Shown here: piece after piece, positions 28,148 through 35,995 of the stretch
Numbering within the stretch: position 1 is the first letter of the stretch
How the letters are laid out: each line of letters starts with the position of its first letter
Assembly (NCBI GenBank): GCA_946486465.1
Contig: CAMLTY010000004.1
Coordinates: 1-46,205 of the forward strand
Origin: an uncultured Mycoplasmatota bacterium
GTDB taxonomy: Bacteria; Bacillota_I; Bacilli_A; RF39; UBA660
Reading direction: 5' to 3'
DNA length: 46,205 nucleotides
Translations under genes and position numbers: made by a program
Notes under the pieces: model-generated
What the model was told of the DNA's origin: nothing
The model's input: the letters and a program-made list of their open reading frames with translations, nothing else
Database searches by the model: none

Positions 28148-28628
28148 ATGAAAAAGGCAATTGTTTATTATTCATATTCTGGTAATACTAAAAGTATTGT
28201 TGATATGATAAAAGAAAAAGTAGATGTAGATGTTTTTGAGATTAAACCTAAAACTCCTTATTCTACTAACTATGATGAAGTAGTAGATTTAGGACAAGAT
28301 GAGGTTAATAGTAATACTTTAAGAGAAATAGAAGATATTGATATTAATTTAGATAACTATGATACTATTATTTTAGCAACTCCGGTTTAAGTTAAACAGT
28401 GGTTACACTTATGCACCTGTTGTTCATACATTCTTAGAGAAGTATGATTTAAAAGATAAAACTATTATGCCAATAGTTACTAATGGAGGTTGGTTAGGTC
28501 ATATTATTGATGATATTAAGAAGTACTGTTCTAATGTTACTAATGAATTAGTATTAAAGTTTGATGGAGATAAGTTAGTAACAGATAGTAGTACTATTGA
28601 TAAATTTATAGAGGAGGCTAATAAGTAA
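28148..28628 (+). pseudogene. Flavodoxin, frameshifted
   Basis: The N-terminal half (YYSYSGNTKSIV, the FMN phosphate loop) runs to TILATPV and a TAA at 28388-28390. The rest continues one frame over: LNSGYTYAPVVHTFLEKYDL, then TNGGWLGHIIDDI, ending at TAA 28626-28628. Joined, it is a normal flavodoxin of about 160 residues with the ATPVW segment broken: where TGG is expected, TAAG is found. The downstream part has no further stops and a family-like sequence, so the break is recent or a sequencing error. It heads the MerR-promoter operon and its stop overlaps the next ATG. Confidence 0.8.
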
Positions 28629-29290
28629 TGGAAATAGAGAAAATTGTTAATAATTTTATAGAAAATGACATTAAAACTAATATAGATGAAAGAAGTAAGT
28701 ATCTTACTTTATTACCAGCTTTAATATCTACTAACAGTAAAGAGATTTTTAAAGATAAGTTAATGGAAACGGTAGAACATGTAGATAAAGAATCTTTGAA
28801 AGAAGCAGTATATCAGACTGTTCCATATCTTGGCTATGGTAAAGTTTATCCATTCCTTGTAATAACAGAAGAAGTTTTAGGTAAAACAGAAGATGCTTCT
28901 ACTACTAATAATGATAATAGATATTCTAAAGGATTAGAAACACAGTATAATCTTTTTGGTAAAGAAAATATAGATAAATCAAGAAATAATGAAAGTGAAG
29001 ATTTTAAATTTATTTGGGATTATCTAGCAAGTTATTGTTTTGGAGATTTTTATACTAGAAAATATTTAACTTATAAAGAAAGAGAACTAATTACTTTTGC
29101 AACCCTAGCATCATTTCAGGATGTAGTACCTCAACTTTCATCTCATATATATGCTAATTTGGCATTAGGAAATAGTAAAGAGTTGTTAGTTGAAGTAGTA
29201 AAGAATTTAGTACCATATCTAGGTTTTCCTAGAAGTTTAAATACAATTAATTTAATTAAAAATATAACTGAGAAAGGAGAAGATAAATAA
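28628..29290 (+). CDS. Carboxymuconolactone decarboxylase-like protein
   Basis: This 220-residue protein has two AhpD-like helical repeats, the second clear: YKERELITFATLASFQDVV...QLSSHIYANLALG and LVPYLGFPRSLN. The redox CxxC of AhpD peroxidases is missing, so it resembles the decarboxylase-type branch. Such genes often sit with flavodoxin and cupin genes in MerR-controlled oxidative or electrophile stress operons of Firmicutes, as here. Its start overlaps the flavodoxin stop and its stop overlaps the cupin start, each by one base, so translation is coupled. Substrate unknown. Confidence 0.85.
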   Translation: MEIEKIVNNFIENDIKTNIDERSKYLTLLPALISTNSKEIFKDKLMETVEHVDKESLKEAVYQTVPYLGYGKVYPFLVITEEVLGKTEDASTTNNDNRYSKGLETQYNLFGKENIDKSRNNESEDFKFIWDYLASYCFGDFYTRKYLTYKERELITFATLASFQDVVPQLSSHIYANLALGNSKELLVEVVKNLVPYLGFPRSLNTINLIKNITEKGEDK

Positions 29291-29715
29291 TGAGTGATAT
29301 TAAAAGAGGAGGAGACTTTGGTTTAGGAGAAGAAAATACATCTTTTACAAAATATTTTATTGGTAAAAGTTATTTAAATCCTTTAACTGATCCTAATAAA
29401 ACAAGTCTATTTATTGCAAATGTTACTTTTGAACCTGGTTGTCGTAATAACTGGCATATTCATCATTCTAAAAGTGGTGGAGGACAAATTCTTATTTGTG
29501 TAGATGGTGAAGGATGGTACCAAGAAGAAGGTAAAGAAGCGGTTAGTTTAAAACCTGGTATGGTTATTACTATACCTGCAAACGTCAAACATTGGCACGG
29601 ATCTAAGAAAGATTCTTGGTTTAGTCATTTAGCAATAGAAGTTCCTGGTGAAGAAACATCAAATGAGTGGTGTGAAGAAGTTACAGATGAAGAATATGAA
29701 AAGTTAGGAGAATAA
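29290..29715 (+). CDS. Cupin-fold protein
   Basis: A 141-residue single-domain cupin. Metal-binding motif 1 is WHIHHSKSGGGQILICVDGEG, with three His and a Gln rather than the classical Glu. Motif 2 is PGMVITIPANVKHWHG with the fourth His. Many relatives bind a metal and act with carboxymuconolactone decarboxylase-like proteins. It is coupled to the previous gene by a one-base overlap. No signal peptide. Confidence 0.88.
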   Translation: MSDIKRGGDFGLGEENTSFTKYFIGKSYLNPLTDPNKTSLFIANVTFEPGCRNNWHIHHSKSGGGQILICVDGEGWYQEEGKEAVSLKPGMVITIPANVKHWHGSKKDSWFSHLAIEVPGEETSNEWCEEVTDEEYEKLGE

Positions 29716-29718
29716 ACA

Positions 29719-30369
29719 ATGGAACAAGTGAGAATTTTATGTTATGGTGATTCTAACACCTGGGGTTATATTTCAGGAAGTAATCATCTAAGGTATGGAA
29801 ATGATAAAAGATGGACTAAAGTTTTAGCCGATTTTTTAGGAGATAATTTTGAAGTAATAGAAGAAGGATTAAATAGTAGAACCTTAATATCCAATGATTT
29901 AAGACCTGGTAAGGAAGGGAAAAATGGTTATGAATATTTAATACCTTGTTTAGATACACATGATTCAATAGATTTGGTTATACTAATGCTAGGCACTAAT
30001 GAGTTAAAAAATACGTATAATAAGTCAGCTTTAGAAATAGGTCAAATATTAGAAGAATATTTTATTAAAACTATTTTAAATAGAAAGTCTCAATTTAAGG
30101 AAAGTTATCCTAAATTATTGATAGTGACACCACCAGTTATAAATGAATATACAGAGTACTGTAAGAAAGATAATAAATACTTAGGAGCAACTGAAAAATC
30201 AAAACAATTAAATTCAATATATGAAAATCTTGCTAAAAAATATAATTGCTATTTTTTAAGCAATGATGGCTTAGAAGCTGGAGTAGATGGAGTACATTTA
30301 ACAGAAGAAAGTCATAAAAAATTAGCAGAGTTATTGTATAATAAAATAAAAGATATTTATACTAATTAA
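29719..30369 (+). CDS. SGNH/GDSL hydrolase
   Basis: A 216-residue esterase-like protein. Block I is CYGDSNTWGY with the nucleophile Ser, block III is MLGTNELK (GTNE for GxND), and block V is DGVHLT with the catalytic Asp and His. It has no signal peptide, so it is probably cytoplasmic. It follows the cupin by 3 bases in the same operon and may remove an acyl or acetyl group; the substrate is unknown. Confidence 0.88.
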   Translation: MEQVRILCYGDSNTWGYISGSNHLRYGNDKRWTKVLADFLGDNFEVIEEGLNSRTLISNDLRPGKEGKNGYEYLIPCLDTHDSIDLVILMLGTNELKNTYNKSALEIGQILEEYFIKTILNRKSQFKESYPKLLIVTPPVINEYTEYCKKDNKYLGATEKSKQLNSIYENLAKKYNCYFLSNDGLEAGVDGVHLTEESHKKLAELLYNKIKDIYTN

Positions 30370-30383
30370 AGGAAGAATAGATT

Positions 30384-31271
30384 ATGGAAAAATCAAAAGT
30401 ATATTTTATTAAGGAGATAACTCCTGAAAACATTATTAAGGCATATAATGCTATTGGAAAGAAATTAGAAGGAAATGTTGCAGTTAAAATGCATTCTGGA
30501 GAGAAAGGTAATAAGAACTACCTAAGACCAGAGTTTGTTAAAGATGTTATTAATTATGTTAGTGGTACAGTAGTAGAATGTAATACTGCTTATGAAGGTG
30601 CTAGAAACTCTACAGAAAAACATCTTGAATAATTAAAGAACATGAGTGGGATAAATATTTTCCATTTGACTTATTAGATGCTGAAGGACCTGATATGGAA
30701 TTAGATATTCCTAATGGTAAAGTCTTAAAGAAGAACTATGTAGGAAAAGACTTAGCAAAGTATGATTCACTACTTGTTTTATCTCATTTTAAAGGACATG
30801 CTATGGGAGGTTATGGTGGAGCCTTAAAACAATTATCTATTGGTTGTGCTTCAAGTGCTGGTAAAACATTAATTCATACAGCAGGTGTTACAGGTGATCA
30901 AACAAAACTATGGGATAATTTACCAGAACAAGATAAATTCTTAGAAGCAATGGCAGATGCTGCTAGTTCCGTAGTAGATTATTTTAAAGGTAATGCCGTT
31001 TATATTAATGTTATGAAAAACATTTCTGTTGATTGTGACTGTGATGGTAAATGCATCAGACCCTTGTATGCAAGATATCGGAATACTTGCCTCAACTGAT
31101 CCAGTAGCAGTAGATCAAGCTTGCCTTGACCTTGTATATAACTCTACTGATCCTGGTAAAGATAAACTAATACAAAGAATTGAATCACTTCATGGTGTAC
31201 ATACTGTAGAAGCTGCTTATGACCTTGGTGTAGGCAACCGTGAATATGAACTTATTGATTTAGATAAGTAG
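30384..31271 (+). pseudogene. DUF362 protein with two compensating frameshifts
   Basis: Three overlapping reading frames together spell a complete DUF362 protein of about 295 residues. The first frame ends STEKHLE at a TAA (30630-30632). One missing A there shifts the reading to IIKEHEWDKYFPFD. That frame runs through SHFKGHAMGGYGGALKQLS to VDCDCDGK. An extra A near 31047-31050 then shifts it back to NASDPCMQDIGILASTDPVAVDQACLDL, ending at 31271. The Cys-rich CDC...PCM segment may hold an iron-sulfur site. Both breaks fall in short A-runs and the protein sequence is otherwise well kept. Last gene of the MerR-promoter operon. Confidence 0.8.
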
Positions 31272-31284
31272 TAATTTATAATAA

Positions 31285-31324
31285 GAGACTAATCCTTGCT
31301 TGATAGGTTAGTTTCTTTTCTTAT
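31285..31324 (+). terminator. Terminator of the flavodoxin-DUF362 operon
   Basis: A stem of about 10 pairs (31285-31295 with 31306-31315, two G-T pairs) is followed by TTTTCTTATTTT. Confidence 0.65.
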
Positions 31325-31343
31325 TTTAAAATTAGTATTCGTG

Positions 31344-31352
31344 TGATATAAT
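31344..31352 (+). promoter_or_regulatory. Extended -10 promoter
   Basis: TG, one base, TATAAT, 26 bases before the membrane metallopeptidase start. No clear -35 box. Confidence 0.6.
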
Positions 31353-31378
31353 CAAATCATAAGAAAAGGAGTGTTACT

Positions 31379-33172
31379 ATGCAACATATAGGAATAATTA
31401 ATTATAAGAATAAAATAATCTATGTAGATTTAAAAGATAATGATTTACTTTGTTATTATTATCATAATAATGAAAAACGCAATATCAGTATAACTACAGT
31501 ATTAGAGTTATTTAAAAGTCTATTTGATAAATCTAAAGAAGAGTTTATAAAACAAGATGGTAATTATAGTATTTTTGTAAATAAAGAGACAGGCTATAAG
31601 CATTTTTATAAAGATGGGAAAGAAGATATTTTAAAATTCTTTCTAACTAATGGTACAGATGGACTATTATATAAAGGAACTGACATCAATGATAAATATC
31701 TTAAAGTAAGAAAGTTTGTAAGTAAGAAAACTAATATTGTAATTGTTTTGAGTTTGATTCTTGCTACAGCTATTTCTTCATCTGCTAAAATAAATTTAGT
31801 AAATCAAGATAAAGAAGTTCAACAAGAAATGGAAGAGTTAGATTCTGTTTCCTTAGAAACAGAGTATAACAAATATTATGATTTTACTTCTTTAGCTAAT
31901 GCTATAAAGTCGCCAGCAAATGTTGGAAATCTTAGCAAAGATATTTTATATAATGAAGAACTTATTAGAGATATATGTAATACTCCTATGAGTGAAGATG
32001 TAATTAAATCTTTAGAAGAAAAGGTAACTGATATAGAAATTGTGCCATTTACAGAGGAAGATGACTTAGATAATCTAGTAAAAATACAACAAGGTTTGGG
32101 ACTTACATTAGGTTATTACAATAAACTAGAGCCTAATATTATTCATGTTAAAGACTATACATATATATATCATGAATTTGCACATTTATTACAAGCTGAT
32201 AGCGAATATAGTTATATTCAAGAAGCTTGTGCTGAAATAATAGCACATGAATATTTTGGCTGTGAAATTGATAAATATAAAGAAGAAGTAAAAAGAATGC
32301 AAGTTTTAATGGAAATTATAGGTAGTGAGGCAATTTGGAATATAAACTTTAGTGGCGATGATTCTAAGTTTGATGATATTATACTTGAAAATTTATCTAT
32401 AGAAGAGTATGGAGAGTTATATGGTATTTTAATAACTCCGTTTAATATTTTAACTGAACAAGACCGTGAAAAATTAAATGCATCCTTTGATACAATATTA
32501 AGCGATTTATATTCTAATATATATCATGAGCCAATTGAAGATAATGAGATTATTCAAAATATATATAAAGTAGGATATGATAAAAATTTAAGAACAAATA
32601 TGAAAAATCAAAGACACTATTTTAATGATACAGATGATAGTTTTGATATAGCAGATTTTGTTTATAGTGAATATATGACTTTTCAAGAAGCAGAAGAAAA
32701 AGGCCTTATTGAAGTTGAAATGGAAGTTTCTAGTCATGTAGATATAACAGAAGAAGAATATAAAGAAAGATTAAAAAATAATCAAGATGCTTATTCTGGA
32801 TATGAGCCTCTTGAAGGAATTAAAAGTAAGCTTAATCCTGAAACACTTGAACATGCATGGATAGAAGAAGCTAATGGAAAAGAATATACAACAGAAGAGG
32901 CTTTAGAACAAGGACTAATTAGAAAAACATATTATTATATAGATGACAGATTAGTTGATTATAGAGATATAGATTTAGATGCTGAGATGAAAGCCGGTAA
33001 TATTAGTGGTTCTCAATGGAGAATAATTCCTTTAAGTGATAAGTACGATAATATAACAAAAACAGATTCACAAGAAATTGATGGCAAAAAATATTATATG
33101 GTAGAATGCAGTAACAATATATATATTTCAAACAATAAAACTAAAACAGAAGAATCTTCAAAATCTAGATAA
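31379..33172 (+). CDS. Membrane-anchored metallopeptidase-like protein (HEFAH)
   Basis: A 597-residue protein with one membrane helix at about 118-136 (TNIVIVLSLILATAISS) and no signal peptide. The first 115 residues would be cytoplasmic and the large C-terminal part outside, or the reverse. The C-terminal part holds a zinc-peptidase motif HEFAH at 265-269 and acidic residues in EACAEIIAHE at 282-286 that could be the third ligand, as in gluzincins. After it lie two repeats of a motif, FQEAEEKGLIEVEME and TEEALEQGLIRKTYY. I do not recognise the family. It is a single gene with its own promoter and a terminator after it; AAAAGGAG lies 7 bases before the ATG. Confidence 0.65.
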   Translation: MQHIGIINYKNKIIYVDLKDNDLLCYYYHNNEKRNISITTVLELFKSLFDKSKEEFIKQDGNYSIFVNKETGYKHFYKDGKEDILKFFLTNGTDGLLYKGTDINDKYLKVRKFVSKKTNIVIVLSLILATAISSSAKINLVNQDKEVQQEMEELDSVSLETEYNKYYDFTSLANAIKSPANVGNLSKDILYNEELIRDICNTPMSEDVIKSLEEKVTDIEIVPFTEEDDLDNLVKIQQGLGLTLGYYNKLEPNIIHVKDYTYIYHEFAHLLQADSEYSYIQEACAEIIAHEYFGCEIDKYKEEVKRMQVLMEIIGSEAIWNINFSGDDSKFDDIILENLSIEEYGELYGILITPFNILTEQDREKLNASFDTILSDLYSNIYHEPIEDNEIIQNIYKVGYDKNLRTNMKNQRHYFNDTDDSFDIADFVYSEYMTFQEAEEKGLIEVEMEVSSHVDITEEEYKERLKNNQDAYSGYEPLEGIKSKLNPETLEHAWIEEANGKEYTTEEALEQGLIRKTYYYIDDRLVDYRDIDLDAEMKAGNISGSQWRIIPLSDKYDNITKTDSQEIDGKKYYMVECSNNIYISNNKTKTEESSKSR

Positions 33173-33248
33173 TTGGGTTTCATAAGCTAAAAGTTATCTC
33201 TTACCTTTTATAGATTGTATCAAGATAAATGGATATGACTTGACAACT

Positions 33249-33271
33249 AACATCTCATTAGAGATGTTTTT
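33249..33271 (+). terminator. Terminator after the metallopeptidase gene
   Basis: An 8-bp perfect stem AACATCTC / GAGATGTT with an ATTA loop, then TTT. Confidence 0.65.
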
Positions 33272-33321
33272 AAATGCACTTATACTAGTTTTATGTTACT
33301 ATTATTATAGTAGGTGGTCTT

Positions 33322-35703
33322 ATGAATAGTAATGATTATTATAGTGTAGCAGTATCTAATTGTTTATCTGAATTTGAAAACTCGTTTACTAAGAATAAAT
33401 TTATCTCTAAAAAAGTATTTGATAAATTCTTAGATAAATATCAAGATGTATTTAAAATGTTTAATAGTAATAGAAGGGTTTTATCTTTAGATAATCAAAA
33501 TAAAATGTTACAAATTATAAATAATGGCTATACTATGATTAAAAACTATAATACTTATTTTATTAATAATGCTTTAACTACATATAAAGATTATTTTGAT
33601 AATATGTTTAAAGAAATAGATTCTAATATTCTTTTAGATAATTATCAAAGAAAGGCAATTGTTAGTGATGAAGATTATTCTCTAGTTATTGCAGGAGCAG
33701 GAAGTGGTAAAACAACAGTGATCGCCGCTAAAGTTAAATACTTAGTAGATAAGCTTGGAGTAGATCCTCGTAAGATAATAGTTTTAGCATATACTAATAA
33801 AGCAAAAGATGAACTTTCTTTTAGAATAAATAATGATTTTAATCTTAATATAGAAGTGTTAACTTTTCATAAACTTGGTATCTCTATTTTAAGAGAACTA
33901 ACAGATAAACCTTTACAAATAATAGATGATAATAAAATGATAGCAATACTTAATAGTTACATTAAAGAAGTAGTATTTGAAAATAAAAGTCTTTTAAAAG
34001 AGTTTATTGATGCTTTTAAATCAAAAGTTAGTTTTCAAGATGAAGCTTTTTCTTATTCTACATTTAAAGAATATTATAAGTTTTATATGCAAGAAAAATA
34101 TCTTAAAGAAAAAGATAATCTTTTAGAAGTGGTTAAAAATAAAATAGATAGACATCTTAGATATAATAGAACTATTAATGGGGAATATGTTAAATCATTA
34201 GGAGAGGTACGCATCGCTAACTTTCTATATCGTAATAACATCTCTTATCATTATGAAGAAGTCTATCCATATAATCTCTTTAATAAATCAAGTTATTCTC
34301 CAGATTTTACAATAAATGTTAATGGTAGAAAAATATATATAGAGTTTTATGGACTAACTAAATATAATGAAGATGGAAACTATACTTTAGATGATATTAA
34401 TTATTATAACAGACTAGTTGAAAAGAAACGCGAGCTTCACCATAAGTACAATACTGATTTAATAGAGCTATACAGTGAATACGATGATGGTACTGACTAT
34501 ATAAATAAATTAAAAGAAGAATTAGAAAAAAGAAATATAAAGTTAATAGAGAAAAGTTTAGATGAAGTGTATTTTAGGATTTTAGAAACATCTACTGATA
34601 CAATATTTTTTAAAGCTACGAAGATAATTAGATTGTTTATTAATAAATTTAAAGCTAGTAACTTAACTTTAAAGGACTTTGATACATTAATAACTAATAC
34701 TGATGATGAAATAGTAGTTAAACAATTAAAATTTATTAGAAAAGTTTATTGTTATTATAATGATTATATTCATAGTAGATACCAAATTGATTTTCAAGAT
34801 ATGATTAATTATGCTTATAAAAAATTAGCTTTACTTAAAACTAAAAGAATCGAGTATGATTATATATTTGTAGATGAATATCAAGATATCTCATATCAAA
34901 GATATAATTTTATTAAAGAACTTTCGACTTTATTTAATGCAAAGATTGTAGCAGTAGGGGATGATTATCAGTCAATTTATTCATTTTCTCTAGCAGATAT
35001 GTCTTTATTTACAAACTTCTATGATCTTATGGGTTATGCTGATATTTTAAAGATTATTATTACTTATAGAAATAGTCAAGAACTTGTTGATGTTGCTTAC
35101 ACTTTCATCTCTAAAAATGATTATCAAATAGATAAGAGATTAATTACTAATAAGCATTTAAAAAATCCTGTTGTGATAAATTATTATGATAATAATTTAG
35201 ATAGTGCTAAGATTGAGGTGATTTTAAAAGATATAATTTTAGATATATATAAAGATAATCCTCGTGATAAAATTCTTTTGTTAGGAAGATATAATAAAGA
35301 TATAGATTACTTTTATGATGTATCACTATTTAAAAAAGGTGATGGAGATCATGTTATACTAAAGGATAATAAAAACATTGATATAACATATTTAACTATT
35401 CATAAATCTAAAGGTTTAGGTTTTGATCAAGTAATAATTCTTAATACTATTAATGCTAAAAAAGGCTTTCCTAGTATGATAAAAGATGAACCTGTAATAT
35501 CTTTATTATCAAAAGAAAAGTGCGAACCAATTCTTTATCCAGAAGAGAGAAGGTTATTCTATGTAGCATTAACTAGGACTAAGAATAAGGTATATATACT
35601 ATGTCCATACTCTTATAAAGAAAGATCCAGTTTTATAAAAGAAATAGTCGAGTATGATAATGTAGTAGAAAGATATTCTAACGGACAAATAGAAATAATT
35701 TAG
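33322..35703 (+). CDS. UvrD/helicase IV-like superfamily 1 helicase
   Basis: A 793-residue helicase. Q-motif LDNYQRKAI and Walker A GAGSGKTT lie at 105-132, Walker B FVDEYQD near 515, then GDDYQSIYSF, TIHKSKGL and the RRLFYVALTRT motif near the end. Between motifs Ia and II is an insert with GEVRIANFLYRNNISYHYE, SPDFTI and YIEFYG, a PD-(D/E)xK-like nuclease pattern also found in helicase IV relatives; whether it cuts DNA is open. It probably acts in DNA repair or recombination. It starts after a terminator, with a possible -10 TATACT at 33281-33286. Confidence 0.85.
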   Translation: MNSNDYYSVAVSNCLSEFENSFTKNKFISKKVFDKFLDKYQDVFKMFNSNRRVLSLDNQNKMLQIINNGYTMIKNYNTYFINNALTTYKDYFDNMFKEIDSNILLDNYQRKAIVSDEDYSLVIAGAGSGKTTVIAAKVKYLVDKLGVDPRKIIVLAYTNKAKDELSFRINNDFNLNIEVLTFHKLGISILRELTDKPLQIIDDNKMIAILNSYIKEVVFENKSLLKEFIDAFKSKVSFQDEAFSYSTFKEYYKFYMQEKYLKEKDNLLEVVKNKIDRHLRYNRTINGEYVKSLGEVRIANFLYRNNISYHYEEVYPYNLFNKSSYSPDFTINVNGRKIYIEFYGLTKYNEDGNYTLDDINYYNRLVEKKRELHHKYNTDLIELYSEYDDGTDYINKLKEELEKRNIKLIEKSLDEVYFRILETSTDTIFFKATKIIRLFINKFKASNLTLKDFDTLITNTDDEIVVKQLKFIRKVYCYYNDYIHSRYQIDFQDMINYAYKKLALLKTKRIEYDYIFVDEYQDISYQRYNFIKELSTLFNAKIVAVGDDYQSIYSFSLADMSLFTNFYDLMGYADILKIIITYRNSQELVDVAYTFISKNDYQIDKRLITNKHLKNPVVINYYDNNLDSAKIEVILKDIILDIYKDNPRDKILLLGRYNKDIDYFYDVSLFKKGDGDHVILKDNKNIDITYLTIHKSKGLGFDQVIILNTINAKKGFPSMIKDEPVISLLSKEKCEPILYPEERRLFYVALTRTKNKVYILCPYSYKERSSFIKEIVEYDNVVERYSNGQIEII

Positions 35704-35806
35704 ATAGTTTCTCTTGATTAAAAGATTACAATCTGATACTATAATATTGAAGCATCTAATATTCTTTTGGGCGATATTTATTATTCTAGAGAAAGGAGAA
35801 CAATCT

Positions 35807-35917
35807 ATGAATAAAGATATTGAAAAGAAGAAAGAAGATTTAATCTTTGCTTTAACAATTATCGCTCTTATTTTGACGATAGTATTATTCATTGTAGTAA
35901 TGTTTAAAGGCATTTAA
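35807..35917 (+). CDS. 36-residue single-pass membrane peptide
   Basis: From the ATG at 35807, with GAAAGGAG 8 bases upstream, a 36-residue peptide begins with a charged stretch, MNKDIEKKKEDL, followed by one hydrophobic helix (IFALTIIALILTIVLFIVVMF) and a short KGI tail. The ribosome site, a dedicated terminator and separate position between two helicase genes support it being real. TATAAT at 35740-35745 could be its -10 box. Function unknown; it is short enough to be a toxin-like or membrane-stress peptide, but nothing shows this. Confidence 0.6.
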   Translation: MNKDIEKKKEDLIFALTIIALILTIVLFIVVMFKGI

Positions 35918-35947
35918 TTTAATTATTTAATTATTAGATGCTTTTTT
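35910..35947 (+). terminator. Terminator after the small membrane peptide
   Basis: A 9-bp stem GCATTTAAT / ATTAGATGC with one G-T pair, then six Ts. It overlaps the stop codon of the peptide. Confidence 0.7.
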
Positions 35948-35957
35948 CTTCCTTTTA

Positions 35958-35966
35958 TGTTATATT
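35958..35966 (+). promoter_or_regulatory. Extended -10 promoter of the SWIM-SNF2 gene
   Basis: TG, one base, TATATT, 29 bases before the start codon. Confidence 0.5.
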
Positions 35967-35995
35967 AATACATGATGTGAAAAGGTGGTGTTTTT

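Noticed and set aside
33240..33245. A perfect TTGACA as a -35 box before the helicase gene
   Set aside because: No -10-like box lies 16-18 bases downstream; that DNA is the terminator stem.
35599..35913. A 104-codon minus-strand ORF
   Set aside because: It spans the end of the helicase gene, the promoter gap and the small membrane peptide on the other strand, with no ribosome site or known motif.
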